A program made the translations under genes and the position numbers. From Tenrec ecaudatus (Eukaryota; Chordata; Mammalia; Afrosoricida; Tenrecidae): a stretch of DNA of 64,000 nucleotides. Under the pieces are notes generated by a model, which did no database searches, had not been told where the DNA came from, and saw only the letters and a list, made by a program, of their open reading frames with translations. The stretch covers positions 23,214,001 through 23,278,000 of the forward strand of contig NC_134540.1 of NCBI RefSeq assembly GCF_050624435.1, given 5' to 3'. How positions within the stretch are numbered: the stretch's first letter is position 1; each line of letters starts with the position of its first letter. Shown in pieces: positions 45,401-53,572 of the stretch.

Positions 45401-48291
45401 GAGTGGGAAACAGCACACCTGCCAACACGATCCCTCTCCCCACTGAGACTCAGAGCATCCTGACTCCCTTCAGTGAAAGCAGCAAAACTGCACTGATACG
45501 TTGTCAAAGATACTGTATTTTTTCAGTCTGATTGGCTGTATTTTGAAGATATGATGTGCTTAATTGAAAAACACCTAATGCACCTTTTCCATCCTTTTCT
45601 CTACAGAATTTGGAAATTAAGACAGACACAGCAAAGTCTTTGGCGGACTCTTTGGACAAGGCGGAATACCCAGCTTTCCCATATCTCAACACGCTGTTAA
45701 GAATATTAGCCACACGCTGCATGATGCAAGCTATCTACTTCTGCTCTGGAATGGATAACGATTTTCATCACTACGGCTTAGCATCCCCGATATACACACA
45801 TTTTACTTCACCCATCAGAAGGTTCGTTTTCCTTGTGACGTTAAGGAGATAGAGATTTTGAATTAAAAAATTTTATTTCTTTGCTAACATCAAGGTTCTT
45901 CTCATATATTTAGATATGCAGATATCATTGTTCATCGGCTGTTGGCTGTGGCTATCGGAGCAGACGCTACTTACCCAGAACTGACAGACAAACACAAGCT
46001 TGCAGATATATGTAAAAACCTCAATTTCCGCCACAAAATGGCCCAGTATGCCCAGCGTGCGTCAGTAGCCTTTCATACCCAGGTAGGGGTCTTTTATCCG
46101 AAATGCATGGGAGGTGAACTTTTGTTCCTTTTTAGAATTTTCTTTCAAAATACTTTGACTTTGCAATCATGTTGTAATTTGTTTTGCAGTTATTTTTCAA
46201 AAGCAAAGGAATAGTAAGTGAGGACGCTTATATTTTATTTGTAAGAAAGAATGCCATCGTGGTATTAATTCCAAAGTACGGCTTAGAAGGCACAGTCTTT
46301 TTTGAAGCGAAGGACAAGTCAAAGCCACGGCTTACCTACGATGATGAGGTATGGTATGCTAACGTTTCTACTAAGGTGGGCGGAGGAGGGGCAGCTTCTT
46401 CTGTTGCCAGTCAGAAGTGGGACCTGTAAAGAGTTAAGACCATCTGTGCTCCGGCAGTGTAGTCCGTCTCTCAACACATACAATCCAAATGGTCTGAAGC
46501 CTACTGAGCCAGTGGCTGTACTGTTTCTCACTTCATTGTGATGAGGGCGCTTCAGAAAGGTCGCGGACAGATTCCACGATCTTTTCTTGTATTTGTCCAT
46601 GAACTTTTCAGAGCCCTCCCCACACCCTAATACTTGCTGTTCTTGATTTATACCATGTCGTTTCCCCCTCTGAGGGCAACTTGGGCTAAATGGTCCCCTA
46701 GGTAGACAGATAAATGAAAAGAAAGGAAGGAGGCAATGGCTGTGTGGTGACTCACGTCCAGTGTCTCTGACCTGGCAGATCCCGCAGGACGACAGGCTCC
46801 AGGAGGCTTGTCGGAAGTCAGCCTGCAGTCCTCACAGACGTTTCCGCTCTAAGTTCCTGGAGAGGACATTCCCAGTTTACGGGCTGCAAATTGCCACCTT
46901 TTTAATAGCAAAACGGAAATGATACACGTTGCAGTTTGGTGCCATCATGTCAGATCCAGCTTCCACTGGCGGGCCCCGCGCCCCCGCCCCCGCCCGCCTC
47001 CTGTGTTGGGCCCATCACTGCATCCGTTGTTTCAATCCACCGCACTGAGGGCCCGCTTTTACCAACACGATGTCCTTCTCCAGGACTTTGCCACGAATGG
47101 GCCGTGTTTATCTAAGTAAGCCTAGTAGATTACCATTTCAATACACGGGAAAGAGCATCAAGATGTTTATCAATATTAATATTTATTCATGTGCGATAAG
47201 ACAGAATTAAGAGTAAAGCTTTACATGTATGAAAGCTATTAAGAATGATAAAATGTGTTTTGTTTAGATTCCTTCCCTTAAAATAGAAGATACAGTGTTC
47301 CACATATTTGATAAAGTTAAAGTGAAAATCATGTTAGACTCATCTAATCTTCAGCATCAGAAAATCCGCATGTCGTTGGTGGAGCCACAGGTAAGTTCTC
47401 ACGCACAATGTCCAGGTTATGAAGGGACAGACTCGCCCCACCCTCGCTGCCATCCAGCTGATGACCGACACCATCCTATGGTGACCCTATAGGATTGACC
47501 TGCCCCTTGTGCGTTTCAGAGACTGGAACTCTTTGGGGGAGTCAGAAGCCCCATCTTTTCTCCCAAGGAGCGGGGGTGGCAGTTTTGAACGGTGGACCTT
47601 GTAGATTGCAGCCCAACATGTAACCCACTATGCTACCAGGGGTCCTGATGGAACAAACAGCAGTACATGTTTTGTGAAGCAGAGCCATTTGGCTATAAAG
47701 AATGTGTCTTAGTAGATGGAATCCCACACGTGGTCCAGGCCAGCTGTGTTCAGAGTAGATCTTATTTTCTCACTCATCTTAAGAAACCTGGAATCCCAGG
47801 CATTGGAGGTTCTTCTGAGGTCCTTAGTTACAGTATCGAGATGAGAGGTCTTTCAGATCTCCCACATAACTTCTTTCTCTTAAGCTTTGAAATCTGCACT
47901 TTTGAAGATTTAAGACAGTGTAGGTGTCTCACCATTAGTTCGGAATCTCTGGTCTGTTCCAATTCACTTATGACCCTCGTTCATTCTGTGTAGTTCACTA
48001 GGATAAATTGAAGGTGAGCTATAAACACTTTCCAAATGACCTGCTTCTCACATCCCGAGACGATAACTTTGTTGCTTGGTGTGTAAAAACCTTTATTCAT
48101 TCACCCTTTTCCCTCTCTAACCCTACATCCTTTTAAATTTGAAAGGGGCAGTGGAGAAGGGAAAATGAAGATGATATTGATGCTTTTAATCACATGTCTT
48201 CCCAATTGCTTATTTTCAGATTCCAGGAATAAGCACTGATATTTCAGACATGAGTGAACCAGAGAGAAAGAAGAAGAAGCTTGGAAAATAG
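24205..48291 (+). CDS. DIS3: DIS3/RRP44, exosome 3'-5' exonuclease and endonuclease (21 exons)
   Basis: Catalytic subunit of the nuclear RNA exosome, which degrades and trims RNA. The 21 coding exons listed separately sum to 2868 nt, 955 residues, against 958 in human. Order of domains: a Cys-rich motif at C31/C36/C39 and the PIN endonuclease (about 1-190) with acidic residues at D69, E97, D146 and D177; two cold-shock domains (about 220-460); the RNB exonuclease (about 465-800) with [13 protein letters not shown] at 480-492 and TSPIRRY at 777-783; an S1 domain (about 845-930); and a Lys-rich tail. All key residues are present, and no stop or frameshift is seen. The start at 24205 is the only ATG after the CCAAT array and matches human. 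Intron 5 has a GC donor. The gene is head to head with PIBF1 and tail to tail with BORA. Confidence 0.97.
24976..25133 (+). CDS. DIS3: DIS3 exon 2
   Basis: Residues 77-129, with E97 of the PIN domain. Acceptor TTTTAAG; donor ACAA|GTGGGT, splitting the codon of residue 129. Confidence 0.93.
25226..25425 (+). mobile_element. AfroSINE in DIS3 intron 2
   Basis: Plus-strand copy with the tRNA-like head (ggagctggtggagcagtggt), body (gccgctctataggagaaag) and 3' end (gaattgactcgatggcagtg). Confidence 0.85.
25600..25920 (+). mobile_element. RTE-clade LINE fragment
   Basis: Encodes, with breaks, a [16 protein letters not shown]-like block followed by a charged stretch and a tail matching the end of RTE/BovB-type ORFs. 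Confidence 0.7.
25935..26000 (-). mobile_element. AfroSINE 3' fragment
   Basis: Short minus-strand piece (aaattcactgccactgattc). Low information. Confidence 0.5.
26352..26545 (+). CDS. DIS3: DIS3 exon 3
   Basis: Residues 129-194. Holds D146 (NDRNDRA) and D177 (ITNDRK). Acceptor ACATTTAG; donor CTT|GTAAGT. Confidence 0.95.
26895..26968 (+). CDS. DIS3: DIS3 exon 4
   Basis: Residues 194-218, end of the PIN domain ([17 protein letters not shown]). Donor GGG|GTATGT. Confidence 0.94.
27165..27345 (-). mobile_element. AfroSINE in DIS3 intron 4
   Basis: Diverged minus-strand copy ending in taacaccccagagcacc. Confidence 0.65.
27346..28486. other. DIS3 intron 4, mostly unassigned
   Basis: Around 27955-28130 an old antisense L1 fragment is likely (gatttgtaagaattctttat). 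Nothing else recognised. Confidence 0.4.
28487..28826 (+). mobile_element. Family A LTR fragment
   Basis: Diverged 3' two-thirds of the LTR seen at 2982: ctgccagcgctgagatgctt, then tttgtttctctaaagtaccc and a final cagactaatacc. Confidence 0.65.
28827..30437. other. DIS3 intron 4, remaining part
   Basis: Contains one AfroSINE at 29400-29600. The rest holds no exon or repeat that I can name. Confidence 0.4.
29400..29600 (+). mobile_element. Diverged AfroSINE
   Basis: Old copy with head gtggccctagtggttaagc and body ggaaaggttggtggttcc. Confidence 0.65.
30438..30605 (+). CDS. DIS3: DIS3 exon 5, GC donor
   Basis: Residues 219-274, start of the first cold-shock domain. Acceptor TTTTACAG. The reading frame requires the exon to end at ...AAAGAG followed by GCAAGT: a GC-AG intron. 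No GT nearby keeps the frame into exon 6. Confidence 0.92.
30955..31110 (+). mobile_element. MIR-like SINE
   Basis: Follows the MIR consensus order: gctcattatatgctgagtac, then cagcccataaaagtagg, then a gaggaccctgaaa-type end. Ancient and diverged. Confidence 0.5.
31265..31429 (+). CDS. DIS3: DIS3 exon 6
   Basis: Residues 275-329. Cold-shock segment ([13 protein letters not shown]) followed by a Glu/Asp-rich loop that differs most from human. Donor CTG|GTAAGA. Confidence 0.94.
31430..32517. other. DIS3 intron 6
   Basis: No mobile element or other feature recognised in this 1.1-kb intron. Confidence 0.4.
32518..32634 (+). CDS. DIS3: DIS3 exon 7
   Basis: Residues 330-368 ([19 protein letters not shown]). 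Acceptor GACCTCAG; donor GAG|GTACGC. Confidence 0.95.
32755..32892 (+). CDS. DIS3: DIS3 exon 8
   Basis: Residues 369-414 ([18 protein letters not shown]). Acceptor TTTCTCTAG; donor AAT|GTGAGC. The intron before it is only 120 bp. Confidence 0.95.
33165..33335 (-). mobile_element. AfroSINE in DIS3 intron 8
   Basis: Clear minus-strand copy (cactgccatcgaatcagttt ... gcagctggtggttttgaac). Confidence 0.8.
33362..33565 (+). mobile_element. AfroSINE in DIS3 intron 8
   Basis: Plus-strand copy; with the preceding minus-strand copy it forms an inverted pair about 30 bp apart. Confidence 0.8.
33721..33850 (+). mobile_element. AfroSINE fragment in DIS3 intron 8
   Basis: Partial plus-strand copy lacking most of the head (ggtcagcagtttgaaaccac onward). 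Confidence 0.75.
33851..34995. other. DIS3 intron 8, remaining part
   Basis: A diverged AfroSINE 3' piece may lie near 34430. No other recognised feature. Confidence 0.35.
34996..35142 (+). CDS. DIS3: DIS3 exon 9
   Basis: Residues 415-463, second cold-shock domain to the RNB linker ([15 protein letters not shown]). Donor AAT|GTAAGT. Confidence 0.95.
35268..35478 (+). mobile_element. AfroSINE in DIS3 intron 9
   Basis: Well-preserved plus-strand copy with tRNA-like boxes (ggtcagcagttcaaaac) and the 3' end (gtcagaattgactggaagg). Confidence 0.85.
35725..35841 (+). CDS. DIS3: DIS3 exon 10, RNB active site
   Basis: Residues 464-502. Carries the metal-binding motif [13 protein letters not shown] with D480, D486, D488 and D489; D488 corresponds to the human Asp487 whose change abolishes exonuclease activity. 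Confidence 0.96.
36233..36334 (+). CDS. DIS3: DIS3 exon 11
   Basis: Residues 503-536 ([14 protein letters not shown], a conserved RNB block). Donor AAG|GTAAAT. Confidence 0.95.
36335..37914. other. DIS3 intron 11
   Basis: About 36705-36970 resembles an old minus-strand L1 3' UTR: T run at its start, ...ggcagaggaggcagtggct..., and ctcttaaagaccccaggcac at its end. A related segment is at 48720. The rest is AT-rich and unassigned. Confidence 0.45.
37915..37979 (+). CDS. DIS3: DIS3 exon 12
   Basis: Residues 537-558 ([16 protein letters not shown]). Split Arg codon at the donor (ACAG|GTATTT). 65 nt. Confidence 0.94.
38073..38157 (+). CDS. DIS3: DIS3 exon 13
   Basis: Residues 558-586 ([16 protein letters not shown]). 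Separated from exon 12 by only 93 bp. Acceptor CCCCACAG. Confidence 0.94.
38158..39728. other. DIS3 intron 13
   Basis: Holds one AfroSINE (38870-39065). Remainder unassigned. Confidence 0.4.
38870..39065 (-). mobile_element. AfroSINE in DIS3 intron 13
   Basis: Minus-strand copy (ccatcgagtcgagccgattc ... gcccccagggctc). Confidence 0.8.
39729..39856 (+). CDS. DIS3: DIS3 exon 14
   Basis: Residues 587-629 ([15 protein letters not shown]). Acceptor CTTTGAG is weakly pyrimidine-rich; donor AAGG|GTACAT. Confidence 0.93.
39857..42236. other. DIS3 intron 14
   Basis: 2.4 kb with no exon, RNA gene or mobile element recognised with confidence. Confidence 0.4.
42237..42323 (+). CDS. DIS3: DIS3 exon 15
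   Basis: Residues 629-658 ([17 protein letters not shown]). Acceptor TTATCTAG; donor TTAG|GTATGT. Confidence 0.94.
42880..43062 (+). mobile_element. AfroSINE in DIS3 intron 15
   Basis: Plus-strand copy with a degraded head; body and 3' end clear (gttctgctctgtcctagagg, then gagttagaatccac). Confidence 0.7.
43341..43452. mobile_element. Short palindromic DNA transposon (MITE-like)
   Basis: Ends are inverted: ACCGTGTACACTCATATATAA at the left (20 of it: ccgtgtacactcatatataa) and ggcttatacttgagtatcta at the right, with ataagccgag next to the left end. Similar to 60757 and to the ends of 61278. Family not named. Confidence 0.65.
43919..44075 (+). CDS. DIS3: DIS3 exon 16
   Basis: Residues 658-710 ([20 protein letters not shown]). 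Donor AAG|GTGAGT. Confidence 0.95.
44560..45060 (-). mobile_element. Old afrotherian L1 3' UTR
   Basis: Starts T-rich (tttttattgtttcaattgag), then a long pyrimidine-rich part (ctgcccccatcaacacagc) as in the L1 3' UTR family, minus orientation. It lies in DIS3 intron 16; the remainder of that intron to 45606 is unassigned. Confidence 0.5.
45607..45821 (+). CDS. DIS3: DIS3 exon 17
   Basis: Residues 711-782, RNB core to the SPIRR motif ([16 protein letters not shown]). Donor AGAAG|GTTCGT is weak beyond GT. Confidence 0.95.
45914..46082 (+). CDS. DIS3: DIS3 exon 18
   Basis: Residues 782-838 ([17 protein letters not shown]). Intron before it is 92 bp. Donor CAG|GTAGGG. Confidence 0.95.
46190..46348 (+). 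CDS. DIS3: DIS3 exon 19
   Basis: Residues 839-891, start of the S1 domain ([19 protein letters not shown]). Acceptor GTTTTGCAG; donor GAG|GTATGG. Confidence 0.95.
46349..47267. other. DIS3 intron 19
   Basis: No mobile element clearly recognised. Confidence 0.35.
47268..47390 (+). CDS. DIS3: DIS3 exon 20
   Basis: Residues 892-932, S1 domain ([19 protein letters not shown]). Donor CAG|GTAAGT. Confidence 0.95.
47425..47646 (-). mobile_element. AfroSINE in DIS3 intron 20
   Basis: Minus-strand copy (ctgccatccagctgatgac ... cactatgctaccaggggtcc). Confidence 0.8.
48220..48291 (+). CDS. DIS3: DIS3 exon 21 (terminal coding part)
   Basis: Residues 933-955 and stop TAG at 48289-48291. Ends in RKKKKLGK, a basic tail fitting nuclear location. 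No AATAAA is visible in the next ~500 bp, so the 3' end of the mRNA is not placed. Confidence 0.94.
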   Translation: MPGISTDISDMSEPERKKKKLGK

Positions 48292-49160
48292 CGGTCTACA
48301 AGAGCAGAAGTTCCATTACTTTTTTTACCACAAAAAGGCCTGATCCAACCCTTCTCAGCCTAAAGAAATGTGATACAATTTGTTACTTTTAAGCACATTT
48401 TAATAATTTTTTACAAAATTGCATTTGTACGTAATTATTTGCTGTCATGGGACTTTATTTCCGAGGTGAACAGAACTGGTAATGGGAAACATTCAAATGA
48501 ACATCCATCATTTAAATAGTGACAGGGTAGCTACTTCAGGGATCTAACAAAGCTCATTTAAATGGAGCAAGCATTTGCTCATTGAAAAGATTAATTCTGT
48601 GTAAGTAATTTGATTACTTAGTAGGAACTCATTTGTGTGTGTGACTCATGCTGTTAAGAAGGAAAGAAACATTCTTAAAAGCAAGGAAGAATTTCTAAGT
48701 CTCTCAGTGTGGCAGTTTTTAGAATTTGAAATTGACCAAAATGTCCATTGATGGTCGCAGAGCACCATGCAGTCCTGGTCTCCTGGCAAAGGAGGCAGTT
48801 CTTCATGGAGCGCCCAGCCACACATCGTTTCTTCCTGTTCCTGGCTGTCCTTTCTGGGTTGCTGTAAACAGACCGTTGATCGTACACAATTTAGTCACCA
48901 TTTCTTGTCATTTGACATTAAGAATTGCAGGGATGATGGCTCTTAACTTTTAAGAATCCAGAACTCTCAAGTCCAACAATGGTTTTCAGTTTAGACAGAC
49001 TGTTTTGCCAGCGGACTGATAATGGTAATTGGTGGGGGAAGAGGATGAGCAGGATGTACTCACAAGCTTTACAGGTTCGCCTTACACTAAACACGAGTAC
49101 AAAAAGAAAACACAATGAAAATGCCCGTATTTCCTAAAGCTTCATATGATTTACTTTCAA
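48292..49160 (+). other. DIS3: DIS3 3' UTR (probable) and following sequence
   Basis: AT-rich sequence after the stop. A piece at 48720-48880 resembles the one at 36770. No canonical polyadenylation signal found, so UTR length is unknown. Confidence 0.5.
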
Positions 49161-49164
49161 ATGA

Positions 49165-49245
49165 GACAAAGTAAAACAACAAAAAACAATGACTCACTGC
49201 CATCAAGTCCATCCCAACCCACAGTGACCCCATGACACAAATTCG
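49165..49245 (-). mobile_element. AfroSINE 3' fragment
   Basis: Minus-strand piece with gactcactgccatcaagtcc. Confidence 0.65.
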
Positions 49246-49859
49246 TGAATACACATTCTCCAAAATAAGGCTATTTCTTTAAATGTTATGGTACACCCAC
49301 CCGATACCCAACATGAAACTAACTTTTAAAACTGCAGCTCTGCTACTTTACAGGTTTGTGCCCTGCAAGGAATTCGGCTGCTATCCCAACCCCTGGTGGC
49401 TGGCCTACCATTTATCAGTTTTTCACACTGCAGTGGTTTGCATGTGGCTGTGATATTTAGAAGCTGGGTCAGTGGGTATTTCAGAAAGCCAGAGTCCTCC
49501 AAAATGAGTCTGTCGCAGAGCTTGCAGACCAGAGAGAAGGAACAGGATGTTCACTTTGGAGGGATTCATCCCTAAAAAGTTAGGAATAGCAGCAGAACAG
49601 TCAAGTATACAGAACACTTCATCAACAGCAGCAGAATGTTGTGACAAGTGGACTGACTCAAGTATAAACGGGGACATGTCAAGGCTTTCATTTTGTTCAT
49701 GGAAGGAACAGTCAAGAAATAAAATGCATTATTGGGCACATCTGCACAAGGCCTCTAAACATGTTAAAGAGCCAGATCACTTTCAGGACTGCCTGATCCA
49801 AAGCCCTGGATGGTATTTTCAATCACTTCATGAGCATGTGAAAGTTAGGCATGAATTAA

Positions 49860-50060
49860 GGAAGATCAAAGGATGTATTTGAGTTAGTGCTGGAGAAGAA
49901 TTTTGAAGCACCATGGACTGCCTGAACAATCAAATCTTAGAAATGCAGACAGAACGTTTCCTGTCTCATGTATTTGGACGTGTGATCAGGAAAGACCAGG
50001 CCTTGGAGGCTATCATGCTTCAGCAGGGTTTCAAAAAGAAGGTACAGAAATAGAAGTAGC
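49860..50060 (+). mobile_element. RTE-clade LINE fragment
   Basis: Same block as 18480-18700: ...gaagcaccatggactgcc, aaatcttagaaatgcagac, then ggacgtgtgatcaggaaaga. Sequence 49430-49860 upstream may belong to the same element. Confidence 0.6.
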
Positions 50061-50069
50061 CATAGCAGG

Positions 50070-50370
50070 AGGGTTGGGGGAACATGGGAGGAAGGGGTAA
50101 CTGATGGCAATGACTGACACCACACCCACCCAGCCCCTCTGGGGGACGAACAGAAACCATGGGGGAATGTAGCAGTCAATGAGAAATTAAAGAAAAAACG
50201 CATCCAAGGGGTCCTATGAGGGGGAGGGAGGGAAAAAGAGCTGACATTGAGGGCTCAAATAGTAAATATTGAGAAAATGGCAACATGTACAAATATGATA
50301 CAATTGATGTATGGATTGTTTTAAGAGGTTTATGAGCTTCCAAGAAAGTGATTTTTAATAAAATAAATAT
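50070..50370 (+). mobile_element. L1 3' end, diverged
   Basis: Terminal part of the L1 3' UTR (gagctgacattgagggctca, gtatggattgttttaagagg) ending in taataaaataaat. Confidence 0.7.
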
Positions 50371-51413
50371 TCCTGTTTAACTTTTGTGGCTGCAGAGGTA
50401 TAATTGGGATCACAGTATTACCTTAAAAAAAAAAGTGTAGACGAGATAGATTGACAGTGGCCACAATGGAGTCAAGCCTAGCAATTGGGGATGGCGCGGG
50501 CCGCTGCTGGACCCAGGGTCGCTGCAAACAGAACCCACTTGAGAGCTCCTAGCCAGTTACTCATGACCAGCAGCTGAGCTGGAAAGGATTTGCCCACCTA
50601 ACGGATACTTATCTATTCAAGCACCCCACTTTACCCCTCATCTAAGGCATGATCTTAGATACTGTCAGTACTGCCCTTATGTTCTATTTTAGAAGATAAA
50701 ATAGAGCTATCTTAACCGGAACTAAAAATTTCCCCACAGGTGTGAGCAAGCCAAGAATTAACAGTAACCGTGTAAGAAATATGTTTAACTTCCTTTCTGC
50801 TTTGATTAAATTGTTTTATCTCTAAATTAGACTTTCACAAAGCTTATTATTTAACTTAAATTCATCTGTAAGCATGTTTGATTCTATGAACTAAGGCGGT
50901 TATAGTAATAATGCCTCAAATTTTAATGTTACTTCAACACATTGTCAGAACTACTAATTCAGTGCTGTCAATTGGGCTTCAGTTCATTGATCCTTTAGAA
51001 TAGGAGCAAAGTCAGCAGCTGCCACAATTTATTATTTTATTAACATAATTACAAAAATAGATTTAAAAATAAACTTCAGCAAGTTGTCGAAGTTCCGGGA
51101 GCTTCTCTGTGGTCCTATGTCTTCACATTTGGAGGGAAACCATGTTTGCTGGTGGAAGCCCTTTTCTCTCCATCACAATTTCATTGTTGACGCCGTGCAT
51201 TAAAAGCTTGGAGCTACTGGGCCAGTCTTTGGTTCTGCGCGAGGTAATCTGTGGGCTGCTGCATGCACAGGGGTTGTGTGGTCTCCCTATGGAAGACCAG
51301 AAGGAAAGGTTTCCAGTTAAAACAGAGCCATTCAAAGATGCAACTAGTACGCAACACAACGTGAATAGAGCCTTCCTTGCTCAACTCTGAAACTCTGAAC
51401 GAGGTGAAAAATA
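50371..51413. other. Intergenic sequence between DIS3 and BORA
   Basis: AT-rich in its second half; no gene or repeat recognised. Confidence 0.35.
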
Positions 51414-51575
51414 TTTCTAATCATTTTATTAGGGACTCATACAACGCTTAACACAATCCATACACACATCAATTGTGTAAAGCACATTTGTACATTCATT
51501 GCCCTCATCATTCTCAAAACACACGCTCCAGTTAAGCCCCTGGCATCAGCTCCTCATTTCCCCCACCCCAGTGGT
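51414..51575 (-). mobile_element. L1 3' UTR terminal fragment
   Basis: About 160 bp of the extreme 3' end (cattttattagggactcata onward, tggcatcagctcctcatttc at the far end). Confidence 0.8.
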
Positions 51576-52139
51576 GAAATCTTTTTTTTGTTAACAAATC
51601 AATATTATATTTAACAACAAATTCCTTACCTACAAGTGGCTTTCATGGGTTGGATTAGTCACTAGTGACTAAGCACCATGATGATATACGTACACCAGGA
51701 ATTGATAAACCTGTAGTCAAATCTGGCCTGCCTCCTGCCCACAAATTACGAAGGCTACTTCATGATATGAAAACTGTCTAAAATGTAATTTTCAGTGTCC
51801 ATAAAATTTGCTGGAACTTTGGGGTGGGATCCTTACCTGTATCTGACTGCCTACGAAATGTTTAAGTGGACTATACCCTAAGTCCTGCGTTATCCTGAAA
51901 CTTCCAGGGTGAGGAAGAGACTTGTCTTTAACGCTCTCAGAGAGATACAACGGAGAAAAGGGAAGATAGGGGCTTCCTCCTATTGCGTCTTATTATTTAT
52001 TTGGAGACATCCAATTGCCTATTTGCTAGTGTATATAGTGTTTATTAGCAATGGCCATATAAAATTAAAGATTTTAGTGGCTAGAACTGAAAAATGATGT
52101 GTTTCTTCATGTCTGAGCACAGAGTTATACTCATCATTC

Positions 52140-52795
52140 AGGGTTACATCGAGTCAATTCTGTCTCATGGCGGGGAGCTGGGTTCTGTGTCAACGTGACT
52201 GGGCAAAGATTCTCAGTGGTTTGACAACTGACACCTAGTCATCCCCTTCAGGACTCAACAATAATCAACTCCATGATCGGATCTGCTGTGAGCAGCCAAA
52301 CAGTTCTAAGATTAGGTGGAGTGCAGCCGCCAAACTCAGGTCACAGGCCTGCTGCAATAGAAAAAAGGTTTCTTCGGGAGTGTGGTGTGGCAGGCTTCTT
52401 ATGTAGGCACTGGAAGCCTTGCTTGGTTTTTGGTGGGTCTGACTCAAGCCTCCGGTGCTTTGGAATCAGTGGCTTACCATATTGCTGCCAATCCCAGGAG
52501 CCATCAGCAGCCAGCCAGCTGACCTAGGATTCATCAACCTTTGCAGCCTATGATGTTCCTACCAATCCGGGTTCATCAGCCCCCAAAGCTCCTCAAGTCA
52601 GAAGCTTCCAGCTTGCTATCTGACCCACAGACTTGGAAGCAAAGAGGCCTTGACTACTGTGCGAGCCATTTTTCTGATACAAATTTCTTTCCTTATATAC
52701 ACGTGTAAGCATTACAGGATGTTGCTGCTTGAGCAAAGGAACCAGGCCACCACACACGATGACCCTATGTGTTACAGAGAAGAGCGCCATTCCGT
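52140..52795 (-). mobile_element. AfroSINE split by an LTR-like element
   Basis: SINE 3' part at 52140-52172 (catcgagtcaattctgtctc) and continuation at about 52755-52795 (gatgaccctatgtgttacag) flank a ~580-bp insert. The insert starts gttctgtgtcaacgtgactg, has repeated ...catcagc... blocks, and ends near ttccttatatacacgtg. It resembles an LTR, and its start is also found at 59650. Confidence 0.6.
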
Positions 52796-53434
52796 GGGCT
52801 TCAAGGCGGTGACACACTGCGGGGCCCTCTTCCCAGGAGTTCCTGGAGAGGTTCAAGAGAACACCAAGGGTCTCCTTCGTTGCATGTTAAAGTATTTATT
52901 ACCCAAAAAATATTCCCACCTCAGGGCGTCGGAATCTGCAGTGGCTATCACTGGCTTTAAGAAGACAGGCCTCGCCTGTAGTGCTTTTCATCTGATGTAC
53001 AGACTTTTCACCATTATATTGTTTACCTCACAATCAAAGTTCTTGTTAAGACCTCTTATAACACCTGTGGATATTTACATGCGTGAAAGGCATCAAATAT
53101 GAAATATTTCAAAAACAAAAGACAATATTCAGAAGTCTCTGACACTCAAAAAAACTAAGAAAATTTAATTGTAAGGAACTTATTTTGAGTAGGGCTCTCT
53201 CCTCTCCCATAACTACTCTTACTTGAACCCTCATACTGAAAGAACTAAGGAAATGTTTTGATTTAAAGTAACTTGGTGCTGTTAAATGAACTGCAGCAGG
53301 ATGAGCCACAAGCATCAACTAAATATTTCTAAGAGAATGTGGGGAACAACATTTGGGACGAAAAGGGGTAGGGGGAGGCACATTTAATAAATGCTCTTAG
53401 CCTACTGCCCTAGGAAGCTTTGGCTTCAGTTTCT

Positions 53435-53572
53435 TCATACCTTTGTATTAAGAAATGCAGATTTATTCTTAACGCCACTGGTCTGCGCATCGCTTTCTTC
53501 GCCGTAACTCTCCGCCCCAACCGTATCCATGATGTTGCTTCCGTACGTCTGTGTAGTGTAGCCACTGTCCAT
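53435..53572 (-). CDS. BORA: BORA terminal coding exon
   Basis: Acceptor TTCCTGTCAG, then 45 codons and TGA at 53435-53437. Begins MDSGYTTQTYGSNIMDTVG, directly following the human order. After ...SDAQTSGVKNKS the sequence leaves the human pattern and stops. Confidence 0.92.
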   Translation of the reverse strand: MDSGYTTQTYGSNIMDTVGAESYGEESDAQTSGVKNKSAFLNTKV

